Source: Changpingibacter yushuensis (lineage in GTDB: Bacteria > Actinomycetota > Actinomycetes > Actinomycetales > Actinomycetaceae). From it: 64,000 bases of DNA. Every line of letters starts with the position of its first letter. The stretch's first letter is position 1. The stretch spans positions 2,232,001 to 2,296,000 of the forward strand of contig NZ_CP059492.1 in assembly GCF_014041995.1 (NCBI RefSeq). The letters are read 5' to 3'. The position numbers were made by a program, and so were the translations under genes. Under the pieces are notes generated by a model, which was not told the origin of the DNA, searched no databases, and saw only the letters and a list, made by a program, of their open reading frames with translations. Below are positions 1 to 9,844 of this stretch, piece by piece.

Positions 1-1553
1 TCGCCTGCTGCAAGGTTGTTCAGCACTACTGCTTCGCTACCCGGAGCTGCCGGGATGAGCCGTGCGCCCATCTTTGCCGTTCCGCCAGTTGCGTATGGGC
101 CGACGACGGAAACCGTGACCGTTCCGGCCAAGAAGCCCTTGCGTAGGCGCAAGAAGACAGTCCCGCACTCTTCTTCGGCTTCAAAGCCGACCGCGAGAAC
201 GTGCCCCGCATGCTCAAGCGCTTGGTAGGTTACACCCACGCCCGTGCCAGCAACCACTGAAGCCAGGAAGGAATCTTCCTCCTCAGAGCTTGCGCGAGTG
301 CGGAAATCGATGTCGTTCGTACCAAGAACTGTGCGAGCAAACTTCGAATAGGCGTATGCGTCTTCCATTGCCAAGCGGCCACCGGTCAAGACGCCAACGT
401 TCTTACCTGCAGCAGAAAGCCCACGAGCGGCAACATCGAGTGCATCGGGCCACGAGGTCGGTACCAGCGCACCTGATTCGTCCCGGACCAATGGTGTGGT
501 CAGCCGATCTGAGCCATTCTGCCAGCGGAAGGCGAATCGATCCTTGTCGGTGATCCACTCTTCATTGACCTCTGCATCCTCGCCGGAAAGCCTGCGAACG
601 ATTTCGCCACGGCGATGATCGATGCGAATAGCTGAACCTGAGGCGTCGTGCTCGGCCACACCGGCAACAGAAACAAGATCAAATGGGCGGGCCCGGAAGC
701 GGTACGAAGCACTCGTCAGCGCACCAACTGGGCAAATCTGAATAATGTTGCCAGAGAAGTAGGAAGCGAAGGGGCGCCCTGATGCATCCTCTTCGGAGGC
801 TTCAATGGGACCAGCGGAGAATCCCTCTGCTAGGCCGCTCTGGCCATATGGGCCAACGTACTGAGCCGGAACGTACTCAGGCGTGGCGCCCTCGTCGTCG
901 GAAAAGTTCAGAACCTGAGCATCGAAGTTGCCGACCTGCGAACCGTTCAGGCTATGGACGGCGTAACCTGGGGTGCCGCCGCCACGTCCCTGCAACTGAA
1001 TGAAGCGATCACCGGTGATCTGCGACTGGAAACGCGTGCAACGCTGGCACAAGATGCAGCGGTCGCGATCCAGAAGGATCTGTGATGAAATCTGAATTGG
1101 CTTCGGGAACGTACGCTTTACGTCGATGAACCGTGATGTAGCGCGCCCTTCCGTCATCGCCTGATTCTGCAAGGGGCATTCGCCGCCCTTATCGCACACC
1201 GGGCAGTCCATCGGATGGTTGATCAGCAGGAATTCCATGATTCCGTGCTGAGCCTTCTTCGAAACCTCGGAAGTGTGCTGCGTGTAGACCTCCATGCCAG
1301 GAGAAACAGCCTCTGCACACGAAGCCACAGGCTTCGGCATCGTCGCAAGGTTGCCGTCGCGGCCCGGACGGGCCACCTCTACCAAGCACTGGCGGCAAGC
1401 GCCGGCCGGCTTGAGCAGGGGGTGATCACAGAAGCGAGGAATGCGCACGCCAACTTGTTCAGCAGCGCGGATGATCATCGTTCCCTTGGGAACTGCCACA
1501 TCCTTGCCATCGATCTTGAGGTTAACGAGCTCGTCCGTTTCGGTTGTACTCAT
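1..1553 (-). CDS. nuoG: NADH-quinone oxidoreductase subunit G, N-terminal part (cut by window edge)
   Basis: Large peripheral-arm Fe-S subunit of complex I, carrying electrons from NuoE/F toward NuoI/B. About 517 residues are visible and the frame stays open to base 1, so the C-terminus lies outside. An N-terminal ferredoxin-like 2Fe-2S domain has Cys42, Cys53, Cys56 and Cys79. Next come the [18 protein letters not shown] segment (His/Cys-ligated cluster), the [10 protein letters not shown] segment, and the start of the molybdopterin-oxidoreductase-like domain. The ATG overlaps the nuoF stop in an ATGA, so the two genes are translationally coupled. It is the last visible gene of nuoA-G, and nuoH-N would be expected further left. 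Confidence 0.95.
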   Translation of the reverse strand, partial: MSTTETDELVNLKIDGKDVAVPKGTMIIRAAEQVGVRIPRFCDHPLLKPAGACRQCLVEVARPGRDGNLATMPKPVASCAEAVSPGMEVYTQHTSEVSKKAQHGIMEFLLINHPMDCPVCDKGGECPLQNQAMTEGRATSRFIDVKRTFPKPIQISSQILLDRDRCILCQRCTRFQSQITGDRFIQLQGRGGGTPGYAVHSLNGSQVGNFDAQVLNFSDDEGATPEYVPAQYVGPYGQSGLAEGFSAGPIEASEEDASGRPFASYFSGNIIQICPVGALTSASYRFRARPFDLVSVAGVAEHDASGSAIRIDHRRGEIVRRLSGEDAEVNEEWITDKDRFAFRWQNGSDRLTTPLVRDESGALVPTSWPDALDVAARGLSAAGKNVGVLTGGRLAMEDAYAYSKFARTVLGTNDIDFRTRASSEEEDSFLASVVAGTGVGVTYQALEHAGHVLAVGFEAEEECGTVFLRLRKGFLAGTVTVSVVGPYATGGTAKMGARLIPAAPGSEAVVLNNLAAG

Positions 1554-2878
1554 CGAACACCCACCTCACCAAATACAGTCGTCTTTTCGTAGGGGAACAA
1601 CTCGCGAGCCGGAGTCGTGTAGCCAGCTTCGAACTCTTCACGGAACAGTTCGATGCCGGACTTGATCGGAGTCGCGGCGGCGTCTCCGAGAGCGCAGAAT
1701 GAGCGCCCTTGGATGTTGTTAGCGATTTCGTACAGTAGATCCACGTCGCCTGGCTTGCCTTTGCCTGCCTCAAGGCGATGCATGATCTGACGCATCCAGA
1801 AAGTACCCTCACGGCACGGTGTGCACTTGCCACATGATTCGTGCTGATAGAAATCGGTCCACCGGGAAATAACCCGAACAACCGAAACCGTATCGTCGAA
1901 CATCATGAGTGCGCGTGTTGCGAGCATTGATCCTGCATCACGGACGCCACTGTAATCCAGCGGAACTTCAAGGTGAGCCGGCGTGAACAGCGGTGCGGAT
2001 GAGCCGCCCACAGCCCAGAACTTCAGTTCGTGACCGGTGCGAATTCCACCAGCGAGCTTGAGTAACTGGTCACCCGTGATTCCGATTGGAGCTTCGTACT
2101 GACCCGGGTGCTTCACGTGACCTGACATCGAGTAGATGACGTGACCCTTTGCTGATTGGGTTCCCATGGCACCGAACCAATCAGCACCATTGCGAACAAT
2201 GCCGGGCACAGAAGAAATGGTCTCAACATTGTTGATAACGGTTGGCCGTGCGTACAAGCCCTCTGCCGCGGGGAACGGCGGCTTCAAGCGTGGCTGACCT
2301 CGCCAACCTTCGAGAGAGTCAAGAAGCGCGGTTTCTTCACCGCAGATGTATGCGCCAGCGCCAGCATGAACGGTGATCTCGATATCCTGATCACCGTTCG
2401 GGCCAACGCCCTTTCCGATGAGTCCTGCTTCGCGGGCCTCACGGGCCGCGGCCAGCAAGCGGCGATATACATGGACAACTTCACCACGTAGGTAAACGAA
2501 ACCGTGGTGCCCGCCAACGGCCAGCAAGCAGATTGCCATGCCCTCGATGAGCGCATGCGGGTTGGCCATGAGCGCCGGGATGTCCTTGCAGGTACCCGGT
2601 TCGGACTCATCGGCGTTTACTACGAGGTAGCGCGGTCCACCATCCGGTGCAGGGAGGAATGACCACTTGAGACCAGTTGGGAAGCCAGCTCCGCCGCGCC
2701 CCACCAAACCGGAATCCTTGACAAGCTGAGTGAGCTCGCCTTCTCCAAAGGTCCACGCCTTGGCCAGACCTTCGTACCCGCCATGTGCGCGATACGTTTC
2801 AAGCGTCCAGGACTTCTCTTTGTCCCACATGTCTGAGATGACCGGCGCGAGAACGCCGGGGGCTGAAAACTCGGTCAC
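1550..2878 (-). CDS. nuoF: NADH-quinone oxidoreductase subunit F
   Basis: NADH-binding flavoprotein of complex I, 442 residues, which oxidises NADH through FMN and passes electrons to its own 4Fe-4S cluster (N3). The glycine-rich FMN/NAD site [15 protein letters not shown] lies at about residues 60-73. The cluster ligands are visible as Cys349, Cys352, Cys355 (SCGKCTPC) and Cys395. Length is normal for the family. The start overlaps the nuoE stop by four bases and the stop overlaps the nuoG start, so it sits in a tightly coupled operon. Confidence 0.97.
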   Translation of the reverse strand: MTEFSAPGVLAPVISDMWDKEKSWTLETYRAHGGYEGLAKAWTFGEGELTQLVKDSGLVGRGGAGFPTGLKWSFLPAPDGGPRYLVVNADESEPGTCKDIPALMANPHALIEGMAICLLAVGGHHGFVYLRGEVVHVYRRLLAAAREAREAGLIGKGVGPNGDQDIEITVHAGAGAYICGEETALLDSLEGWRGQPRLKPPFPAAEGLYARPTVINNVETISSVPGIVRNGADWFGAMGTQSAKGHVIYSMSGHVKHPGQYEAPIGITGDQLLKLAGGIRTGHELKFWAVGGSSAPLFTPAHLEVPLDYSGVRDAGSMLATRALMMFDDTVSVVRVISRWTDFYQHESCGKCTPCREGTFWMRQIMHRLEAGKGKPGDVDLLYEIANNIQGRSFCALGDAAATPIKSGIELFREEFEAGYTTPARELFPYEKTTVFGEVGVR

Positions 2879-3555
2879 TTAGACTGCCCTCCCTTTGCCA
2901 CTGGAGCGGTCCATTCGTTAGCTCGGGCCAACGTGATACCCGCCAGAGATGCGGTTCCTGCGCTAGGGCCCTCATCAACGTGGCCGTCTTCGAATCCAGC
3001 AAGAACTCGCTCAGTTTCCTTGAAGGTGTGCACCTTCTGAGCACCGCGCGTGGGATGGACATCCTTGCCGGCGCGCAGGTCATCAACCAACGCCGTGGCA
3101 CTCTCAGGTGTCTGGTTGTCAAAGAACTCCCAGTTCACCATGACCACAGGCGCGTAATCACAACCCGCATTACACTCAACAGCTTCGAGGGTGACCTTGC
3201 CATCCGCGGTGGTTTCGTCAGAGCCGACTCCGAGGTGTTCGGTCAAGGTTTCCCAAATGACGTCACCGCCCATAACTGCGCACAGAGCGTTCGTGCACAC
3301 ACCCACGTTGTACTCACCATTTGGATGGCGGCGATACTGCGAATAGAAGGTCGCAACAGCCGATACCTCAGCGCGGGTCAAGCCCAAGATATCCGCCACC
3401 AGCCCGATTCCGCGCGGAGAGACGAACGCCTCTTCAGACTGAACCAAGTGCAAGATTGGCATGATTGCCGATCGAGAATTCGGATAACGCGTAATGATTT
3501 GCGCAGCATCCGCGCGAAGCCTTTCTTCGACTTCAGGAGCAAACTTCTCTGCCAT
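2875..3555 (-). CDS. nuoE: NADH-quinone oxidoreductase subunit E
   Basis: Thioredoxin-like 2Fe-2S subunit of the NADH dehydrogenase module (cluster N1a), 226 residues. The four ligands are in the family spacing: Cys87 and Cys92 (CTNALC), then Cys128 and Cys132 (CNAGC). After about residue 160 there is a C-terminal tail rich in charged residues and alanine, longer than in the shortest family members, and its role is unknown. It shares one base with the nuoD stop and four with the nuoF start. Confidence 0.96.
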   Translation of the reverse strand: MAEKFAPEVEERLRADAAQIITRYPNSRSAIMPILHLVQSEEAFVSPRGIGLVADILGLTRAEVSAVATFYSQYRRHPNGEYNVGVCTNALCAVMGGDVIWETLTEHLGVGSDETTADGKVTLEAVECNAGCDYAPVVMVNWEFFDNQTPESATALVDDLRAGKDVHPTRGAQKVHTFKETERVLAGFEDGHVDEGPSAGTASLAGITLARANEWTAPVAKGGQSK

Positions 3556-4907
3556 CAGCGGTCCACACCTCCCATGACTGGATCGATAGATGCCAAGCAG
3601 ACGATGGCATCTGCGAGCAGGCCACCTTCTGCCATCATTGAAAGACCTTGAAGATTTCGGAAGCCTGGGTCAGAGACGTGAACACGATAGGGCCGCGTTC
3701 CTCCATCTGAAACCACGTGGACTCCAAGCACACCCTTGGCATGCTCGACCAGTTGGTACGCCTGACCGGCCGGAACACGGAAGCCTTCTGTCACTAGCTT
3801 GAAGTGATGAATCAGAGACTCCATCGATTCCGTCATGATCTCCTGCACGTGTTCAGCGCTGGTGCCCTGCCCATCCGTAGAGATCGAAAGGCTTGCTGGC
3901 CATGCGATGCGCTTGTCAGCAACCATGACCGGCTGACCCTCGGAAACATCCAAACGATCGAGCACCTGATACACGATACGTAGAGACTGGAAGCACTCTT
4001 CGAAGCGAACCATTGTGCGGTTGAGGGCGTCTGACTTGTCCCGCACGGGAACATCAAACGTGTAGTTCTCATATCCACAGTACGGCTGGGTCTTGCGCAA
4101 ATCCCATGGCAGACCTGCGGCCTTGAGACCCGGCCCTGTCTGGCCCAAAGCCATCAAAGAGGTCATTGACAGCACGCCGACGTCAGTAAAACGAGCCTTG
4201 AAGATCGGATTTTCGCCCACCACATCAATCATGTCGATGATCGCCTGACGAACATTTGGAAGGAGTTCGCGAATATAGTCAGTGGTTCCTGGGGTCAGAT
4301 CCTCGGCCACGCCGCCCGGGCGCACGAATTCGTTGTTCATGCGCAGGCCAGTAATGCGCTCGAAGATACGCAGAATATCCTCGCGGCCCTTGAACGCCAA
4401 GGTCATCATGGTGGTGGCACCAAGTTCGTTGAGCGCAGAGCCAACGGCTACCAGGTGTGATGCGATCCGGTTGAGCTCCATGAGGAGCACACGGATCTCG
4501 CTGGCTCGGGCCGGAATCTGATCCGTGATGCCCAGTGCCTTTTCAATCGCGAGGCAGTATCCGACTTCTTGGAAGAACGGAGCCACGTAATCCATACGAG
4601 TCACGAAAGCCACGCCCTGAGTCCAGGTGCGGAACTCCATGTTCTTTTCGATACCGGTGTGAAGGAAACCTGTGGCGCCCCGAACTTCACGGACGTATTC
4701 GCCGTCGAGTTCGAAGAGCAAGCGGTACACGCCGTGCGTTGACGGGTGGACCGGGCCAATGTTGACCACAATGCGTTCTTCGGCAAGCTTCTCAGCTTCG
4801 GATGCCAAATCGGACCAGTCGCCACCCATAGCAGTGAACGAAGGTAGGCCTTCCATGTCTGCTTCAGTCGCGCCGTTTGTGGCGTGGAAGTGCTCTGCAG
4901 TAGTCAT
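3555..4907 (-). CDS. nuoD: NADH-quinone oxidoreductase subunit D
   Basis: 49 kDa-type subunit of complex I, 450 residues, which with NuoB forms the quinone-reduction site. It is homologous to the NiFe hydrogenase large subunit. The recognisable core starts with NIGPVHPSTHGVYRLLFELDGE at about residue 50, and MEFRTWTQGVAFVTRMDYVAP follows. The C-terminus ends in the family-typical DPVMGGVDR, where the Asp and Arg are conserved. The quinone reduced here is presumably menaquinone, given the men genes at 6652-11972. Confidence 0.97.
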   Translation of the reverse strand: MTTAEHFHATNGATEADMEGLPSFTAMGGDWSDLASEAEKLAEERIVVNIGPVHPSTHGVYRLLFELDGEYVREVRGATGFLHTGIEKNMEFRTWTQGVAFVTRMDYVAPFFQEVGYCLAIEKALGITDQIPARASEIRVLLMELNRIASHLVAVGSALNELGATTMMTLAFKGREDILRIFERITGLRMNNEFVRPGGVAEDLTPGTTDYIRELLPNVRQAIIDMIDVVGENPIFKARFTDVGVLSMTSLMALGQTGPGLKAAGLPWDLRKTQPYCGYENYTFDVPVRDKSDALNRTMVRFEECFQSLRIVYQVLDRLDVSEGQPVMVADKRIAWPASLSISTDGQGTSAEHVQEIMTESMESLIHHFKLVTEGFRVPAGQAYQLVEHAKGVLGVHVVSDGGTRPYRVHVSDPGFRNLQGLSMMAEGGLLADAIVCLASIDPVMGGVDR

Positions 4908-5623
4908 CAGTTGTACTCCCTCCGAGTATCCGGCGGCGGAATGATGGCGCCCTTGTATTCAACCGGAATGCCACCCAGTGGGTAGTCCTTGCGCTGTGGA
5001 TGACCTACCCAATCGTCTGGCATCGCTGTGCGCGTGAGACCCGGATGCTCATCAAACACAATGCCCATGAGGTCCCACGCCTCACGCTCCGGCCAATCGT
5101 CAGCCGGATAAACCCCAACGATCGATGGGATGTGTGGATCCGAATCGGGGCACGTAACCTCGAGTGCGATCATTCGGTTGTGGGTGATGGAGAAGAACGG
5201 GAAGTACCCGTGCAGTTCGCGTCCCTTGTGGTTGGGGTAGTTCACAGCTGATACGCCCAAGCACATTTCGAATCGAAGGTCCTGATCATCGCGCAAGTAC
5301 TTTGCCACGCGGACCAGATGTTCCCGAGCGATGAAGATGACTAGCTGGCCGTTCTCCACAACCACTTTTTCGATCACAGAATCAACTGCAAGGCCATCGG
5401 CTTCGATGAGTTCGTTCAGAACGTCGACGACGTCGTCGAACCAACCTCCGTATGGACGGTTTGCGGGACGCGCCATGACTTCCGTGACTTCCAGACCGGA
5501 AAAACCGGTGGTGTCTCCCGATCCGCGCACACCCCACATTCCTTGAACGTGGCGGAGGAATTCGGGTGAGCGAAGGCCTCCTTCTGTGTTGGGCGTCAAC
5601 GCGCCCTCGGTGTTCTCACTCAC
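4907..5623 (-). CDS. nuoC: NADH-quinone oxidoreductase subunit C
   Basis: 30 kDa-type peripheral-arm subunit of complex I. The GTG at 5621-5623 is chosen because it overlaps the nuoB stop (GTGA) and begins the residues [12 protein letters not shown], giving 238 residues. The open frame runs further upstream but only across nuoB. The family core is clear: [20 protein letters not shown], then [30 protein letters not shown], and RKDYPLGG near the end. The first 40 or so residues are poorly conserved, as is common in actinobacteria. Confidence 0.94.
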   Translation of the reverse strand: MSENTEGALTPNTEGGLRSPEFLRHVQGMWGVRGSGDTTGFSGLEVTEVMARPANRPYGGWFDDVVDVLNELIEADGLAVDSVIEKVVVENGQLVIFIAREHLVRVAKYLRDDQDLRFEMCLGVSAVNYPNHKGRELHGYFPFFSITHNRMIALEVTCPDSDPHIPSIVGVYPADDWPEREAWDLMGIVFDEHPGLTRTAMPDDWVGHPQRKDYPLGGIPVEYKGAIIPPPDTRREYN

Positions 5624-6180
5624 GCAAGCAACCCCTTCATTTCGAGAATCGGTGTAGCTTCCAAGGCAGCGGCTTCGGCGGCGCGCGCAACTGCAGCACG
5701 GCGCTTCTTGGTGATCTTGTACGTGCTTTGGACCTGCTTGCGCAGTTCGAGAACTGCGTTGATGAGCATCTCCGGGCGCGGCGGGCAACCAGGCAGATAG
5801 ATGTCTACGGGCACGATGTGATCGGCACCCTGCACCACGGCGTAGTTGTTGAACATACCGCCTGATGATGCACACACACCCATCGAAATGACCCACTTGG
5901 GGTCGGCCATCTGGTCGTAGATGTCGCGAACCACTGGAGCCATCTTCTGGCTAACGCGGCCAGAAATGAGCATGAGGTCAGATTGGCGCGGCGAGGCGCG
6001 GAAGACCTCCATACCAAAGCGCGAAGAATCAAAGCGCGGCGTTCCAAAGGCCATCATTTCGATAGCGCAGCATGCCAGACCCATCGTCACAGGCCATTCC
6101 GAACGCGTCATTGACCAATTGGCGACGTCTTCGATCGTCGTCATCAGGATTCCTGACGAACCATCCGTTTCGTGTGCCAT
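5620..6180 (-). CDS. nuoB: NADH-quinone oxidoreductase subunit B
   Basis: Subunit carrying cluster N2, the last 4Fe-4S centre before quinone. The ATG at 6178-6180 is preceded by a clear GAGGAGG ribosome binding site; a longer in-frame start at 6222 overlaps nuoA and lacks that signal. This gives 186 residues. The ligand pattern is visible as the adjacent cysteines of [11 protein letters not shown], then [12 protein letters not shown], then PGCPPRPE. The last 25 residues form a basic, alanine-rich tail. Confidence 0.95.
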   Translation of the reverse strand: MAHETDGSSGILMTTIEDVANWSMTRSEWPVTMGLACCAIEMMAFGTPRFDSSRFGMEVFRASPRQSDLMLISGRVSQKMAPVVRDIYDQMADPKWVISMGVCASSGGMFNNYAVVQGADHIVPVDIYLPGCPPRPEMLINAVLELRKQVQSTYKITKKRRAAVARAAEAAALEATPILEMKGLLA

Positions 6181-6191
6181 GTGGAGCCTCC

Positions 6192-6551
6192 TCAGTCCCA
6201 CTCGAGCCCACCGCGACGCCATTCATATACGAATGGAACCGTGATGAGGAAAATGAAGACGAGCATGGCGATCAGACCTGCAATGCCCAGCGATTTGAAA
6301 GTAACCGCCCAGGGGTACAGGAACACCACCTCGATATCGAAAATAATGAAGGTCATGGCGGTCAAGTAATACTTGACCGGAAAGCGGCCAGCGCCGCCAG
6401 CATTTGGAGTGGCCTCAACGCCGCATTCGTAGTTCTGAAGCTTGACCCGGTTGTACCGATTCGGGCTCAGAATCGCACTCAGCACCAAACCCGCGATCGC
6501 CACAAAGAATGCGGCGACGATCATGATCAGCAATGGAACATATGCATTCAT
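6192..6551 (-). CDS. nuoA: NADH-quinone oxidoreductase subunit A
   Basis: Small membrane subunit of complex I, 119 residues with three predicted membrane helices. The family signature [15 protein letters not shown] lies between helices 1 and 2, and [15 protein letters not shown] starts helix 2. A GGTGGAG ribosome binding site precedes the ATG. It is the first gene of the operon; the next gene upstream is the menJ-like reductase after about 100 bases. Confidence 0.95.
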   Translation of the reverse strand: MNAYVPLLIMIVAAFFVAIAGLVLSAILSPNRYNRVKLQNYECGVEATPNAGGAGRFPVKYYLTAMTFIIFDIEVVFLYPWAVTFKSLGIAGLIAMLVFIFLITVPFVYEWRRGGLEWD

Positions 6552-6651
6552 CGGATCTCCACCTGTTTACTTACCTTCATTGTCAAAGTCATTCGGCGGC
6601 TTGGCACCTTGGCTGCGGTGCCCGGGCCGTCGTTCCTCATACTGTCACACT

Positions 6652-7926
6652 TCATGCTTTGGGCACCGCCCTGGCTACAGCCGCGATCAGGCGGTCCATC
6701 CAATCGCCATCCGTGCGGTCATAACAATCAGATAAAAGCTTCATGACGAGCCGCATGAGTGTTGGACGTGGCAGACCGTACTTCACACACAAGTGCATGA
6801 TTTCGGGCCTTTCGATGAGAGCCGCGAAGATCCTGCCCATCGAGTAGTAGCCGCCCAGCTCAGAGCTAAGGGCCTTCGGGTATTGCTTCAACGCAGCCTC
6901 TTGCGAGGTAACCGTTGGGCGAGCCAAGGCCTGACCCATAGCGTCGGCAGCAAAACGCCCGGATTGCAGTGCGTACGCAATGCCCTCACCGTTGAACGGG
7001 GAAACCATGCCTCCCGCATCTCCAACAAGAAGGAGTCCATCCTTGTAGTGTGGTTTGCGGTTGAAAGCCATCGGAAGTGCTGCGCCGCGAAGTGCGCCCA
7101 CTTGGTTTTCGGGAGTGAACTCCCATTCGGCTGGAACATTGTTCATCCAAGTCTTGAACATCTTCCTATAGTCCAGACCTGTGGGTTTGGCCGTTGATGA
7201 GAGCGAACCCAGCCCAACATTGACGATCCCGCCGCCGACGTCGAAGATCCATCCGTAACCGGGCATGAGATCGGACTTGCCTGGTTCGCCTTCCCACAGT
7301 TCAAGGTGGGACTCCATCATCGTGTCATTCGCGCGTGGAGAGCGGAAGTAGGTACGGTAAGCGACCCCCATTGGCCGCTTCATGTCCTTTTCCCTGCCGA
7401 TTGACGTGGCTAAACGTGCTGAAACGCCACCAGCATCTACCACGAAACGAGCCGAGTACTCGAGTTCCGTGGACTTGTCCGATGTGGGATGAGCCAGAAC
7501 TCCCACCACGCGCCCTGTCCGTTCGTCACGAATGGCAGATGCAACGGTGATGCCCTGTTCGAGGCGGGCGCCTGACGCAACAGCGCGCTGTATCAACACT
7601 TCGTCTAACTGAGTGCGTGGGCAAGCCAGCCCGTAGCTGGGCATAGATGCAAGTTCGGGCCATGGGACTTCGATGCAGTGGCCACCGCCGTAGGTTCGAA
7701 GTCCGTGGTTTGTGGCCCAACCTTGCGTACTGATCCCCATCCTGACGACCTCAGCGACTGCGCGCGGGGTCAGTCCGTCGCCGCAAATCTTGTCGCGAGG
7801 ATATTCGGCCTTCTCAAGGACAAGGACGTCAACTCCGGCTTGAGCCAAATAGTGTGCAGTGGAGGCACCTGCGGGTCCGCCACCCACAACAATTACGTCT
7901 GCGGTTTGCGCCACGCGGCCTCCCAT
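6652..7926 (-). CDS. Geranylgeranyl reductase family FAD protein, probable menaquinone reductase (MenJ-like)
   Basis: FAD-dependent oxidoreductase of the geranylgeranyl reductase family. The N-terminal dinucleotide fold is ADVIVVGGGPAGASTAHYLA, the second FAD motif is GLLLVGDAGGMVSPFNGEGI, and the central PYGYGW-type motif appears as MPGYGWIFDVG. In actinobacteria this family, encoded next to nuoA and ubiE/menG, saturates one isoprene of menaquinone (MenJ). The same role is inferred here from the men genes on both sides. The start is uncertain: ATG at 7926 (424 residues, AGGA six bases upstream), or GTG at 7914 behind GGGAGG. Confidence 0.85.
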   Translation of the reverse strand: MGGRVAQTADVIVVGGGPAGASTAHYLAQAGVDVLVLEKAEYPRDKICGDGLTPRAVAEVVRMGISTQGWATNHGLRTYGGGHCIEVPWPELASMPSYGLACPRTQLDEVLIQRAVASGARLEQGITVASAIRDERTGRVVGVLAHPTSDKSTELEYSARFVVDAGGVSARLATSIGREKDMKRPMGVAYRTYFRSPRANDTMMESHLELWEGEPGKSDLMPGYGWIFDVGGGIVNVGLGSLSSTAKPTGLDYRKMFKTWMNNVPAEWEFTPENQVGALRGAALPMAFNRKPHYKDGLLLVGDAGGMVSPFNGEGIAYALQSGRFAADAMGQALARPTVTSQEAALKQYPKALSSELGGYYSMGRIFAALIERPEIMHLCVKYGLPRPTLMRLVMKLLSDCYDRTDGDWMDRLIAAVARAVPKA

Positions 7927-8105
7927 CCAGCTTCCTGTGAACCATCGTCGAGCCCACACACCCGCTCTATCTTACTCGGTGGAATTGCGCCAGATGAACC
8001 AAAAGGTGCCGTCTTTAAGCAACGCTTTTCTCACCTAAATCCTTTTTGGACTAGATTCGTCGAAAGGTCGCGGATTGAGGAGCCACTGCCAGCCCATCTT
8101 GTCCA

Positions 8106-8804
8106 CTACTCGGGACGAGTCGCCCGATGAATAGCTACAATTCCGAGGTCAAGATTCCGGTACTCCACACCGCGCCAGCCCGCCTCCTGAATGCGGACGG
8201 CAAGTTCCTCCTGTGCAGGCCACGCACGGATGGATTCAGTGAGGTAACCGTAGGCGGCGTCGTCGGACGAAAAAACACGGCTGAATGCAGGCATCGCAAC
8301 ATCCAAGTAGAAGCTGTACAGCTTCCCAAACGGCTTCCATGTGGGACGCGAGAATTCGGCGACGACGAGGCGCCCGCCGGGTTTCGTGACGCGCAGCATC
8401 TCGCGAAGAGCCAAGTCTGGATCGTTGACGTTGCGCAAACCGTAGGAGATGGTGGCAACGTCGAAGGTCGCATCTTCAAACGGGAGATCCATCGCATCTC
8501 CCTGAACAAAGTTGAGTTCCGGGAAGCGCTTCTTGCCCTCCGCGATCATTCCCTCGGAGAAGTCGCAGGCAACCACTTCGGCGCCGCGAGCCGCATACGC
8601 GGCGGAAGACGTTCCGGTGCCAGCAGCTAGGTCAAGAACCTTCAAGCCGGGCCGCGCGCCGATCGCAACAGCCACCGCTTCACGCCACACCCGGACCTGG
8701 CCGAGAGTTGTGACGTCATTGGTGAGGTCATACTTGGCAGCGACCTCGTCAAACATGGTGGCGACTTCAGCTGGCTTCTTGGAGAGTGATGCACGAGAAC
8801 TCAT
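8106..8804 (-). CDS. menG: Demethylmenaquinone methyltransferase
   Basis: SAM-dependent C-methyltransferase (UbiE/MenG family), 232 residues, making menaquinone from demethylmenaquinone. SAM motif I is [12 protein letters not shown] at about residues 55-66. The family signature [17 protein letters not shown] lies near the N-terminus, and [24 protein letters not shown] follows. It diverges from menB, with about 80 bases between the two starts. Confidence 0.93.
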   Translation of the reverse strand: MSSRASLSKKPAEVATMFDEVAAKYDLTNDVTTLGQVRVWREAVAVAIGARPGLKVLDLAAGTGTSSAAYAARGAEVVACDFSEGMIAEGKKRFPELNFVQGDAMDLPFEDATFDVATISYGLRNVNDPDLALREMLRVTKPGGRLVVAEFSRPTWKPFGKLYSFYLDVAMPAFSRVFSSDDAAYGYLTESIRAWPAQEELAVRIQEAGWRGVEYRNLDLGIVAIHRATRPE

Positions 8805-8871
8805 GGAGGCTATTCAACCACGCATTGCGCTGTGTGCCGCATCTGGCCAGCCACACGCCAGCATCACCGCC

Positions 8872-8877
8872 TAGAGT
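8872..8877 (+). promoter_or_regulatory. Putative -10 element for leaderless menB transcript
   Basis: TAGAGT lies seven bases before the menB ATG and there is no Shine-Dalgarno sequence. In actinobacteria a TAnnnT box at this distance commonly starts transcription at the A of the start codon. No clear -35 box is visible. This is inference from spacing only. Confidence 0.45.
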
Positions 8878-8884
8878 AGATTCC

Positions 8885-9844
8885 ATGACGAGCCCAACTT
8901 CCAACCTCCCACAAAAGGTCTCTGATCTGTTCGATCCGCAGCGCTGGCGCGAGATCCCTGGATTCGACTTTACGGACATCACCTATCACCGCGCCGTCAA
9001 GCGCACCACGGATTCACAAGGCACAGAAACCTTGACGGATCTACCCGTTGTGCGCATCGCCTTCGATCGGCCGGAAGTGCGCAACGCCTTCCGCCCCGAA
9101 ACAGTTGATGAGCTGTACCGCGCGTTGGACCATGCCCGGCTGACGGGCAGCGTAGGAAGTGTGATCCTGACCGGAAACGGGCCGTCACCCAAGGACGGTG
9201 GATGGGCTTTCTGTTCGGGCGGCGACCAGCGAGTTCGTGGAAAAGTCGGCTACCAATACTCCAAAGATGGGCATGTGGATCCGGCGCGGGCCGGGCGGCT
9301 CCACATTCTCGAAGTTCAGCGGCTCATTCGCTCAATGCCAAAGATCGTAATCGCTGCGATTCCAGGGTGGGCTACCGGCGGTGGCCATTCACTCGAAGTA
9401 GTGTGCGATCTGGCAGTGGCCTCGCGGGAACACGCTCGGTTCAAGCAGGTTGACGCCAATGTTGGCTCTTTCGACGCTGGCTACGGTTCGCAGCTTTTGG
9501 CGCGCCAAGTGGGAGACCGCCGAGCCCGTGAGATCTTCATGCTCGCCCGGGAGTATTCAGCAGAACAGGCGGAAGCGTGGGGTGCGATCAACGAGGCCGT
9601 CGCCCACGACGAGTTGGAGGAGAAGGCGCTGGAATACGCGCTGACCATTGCTACCAAGTCCCCTCAGGCCATACGAATGCTGAAGTTCTCTTTCAATGCG
9701 CTAGATGACGGCATTGGCGGAATGCAGGCTTTCGCCGGCGAAGCCACTCGGCTCGCCTACATGACCGATGAGGCTCGCGAGGGCCGCGACTCTTTCCTCG
9801 AACACCGCAGTCCCGACTGGTCCGCCTTCCCGTACTACGCCTGA
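8885..9844 (+). CDS. menB: 1,4-dihydroxy-2-naphthoyl-CoA synthase
   Basis: Crotonase-fold enzyme that closes the second naphthalene ring, converting o-succinylbenzoyl-CoA to DHNA-CoA; 319 residues. Family hallmarks: RPEVRNAFRPETVDEL, the oxyanion segment WAFCSGGDQRVRG, IPGWATGGGHSLEVVCDLAVAS, and the C-terminal TDEAREGRDSFLEHRSPDW. The ATG at 8885 follows the conserved N-terminal length; a longer frame to 8786 has no such support. Its stop overlaps the menE start in a TGATG. Confidence 0.96.
   Translation: MTSPTSNLPQKVSDLFDPQRWREIPGFDFTDITYHRAVKRTTDSQGTETLTDLPVVRIAFDRPEVRNAFRPETVDELYRALDHARLTGSVGSVILTGNGPSPKDGGWAFCSGGDQRVRGKVGYQYSKDGHVDPARAGRLHILEVQRLIRSMPKIVIAAIPGWATGGGHSLEVVCDLAVASREHARFKQVDANVGSFDAGYGSQLLARQVGDRRAREIFMLAREYSAEQAEAWGAINEAVAHDELEEKALEYALTIATKSPQAIRMLKFSFNALDDGIGGMQAFAGEATRLAYMTDEAREGRDSFLEHRSPDWSAFPYYA

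Noticed and set aside
8020-8050. IdeR/DtxR-like iron box before the menJ-like gene
   Set aside because: TTAGGTGAG matches only one half; the other half is absent.
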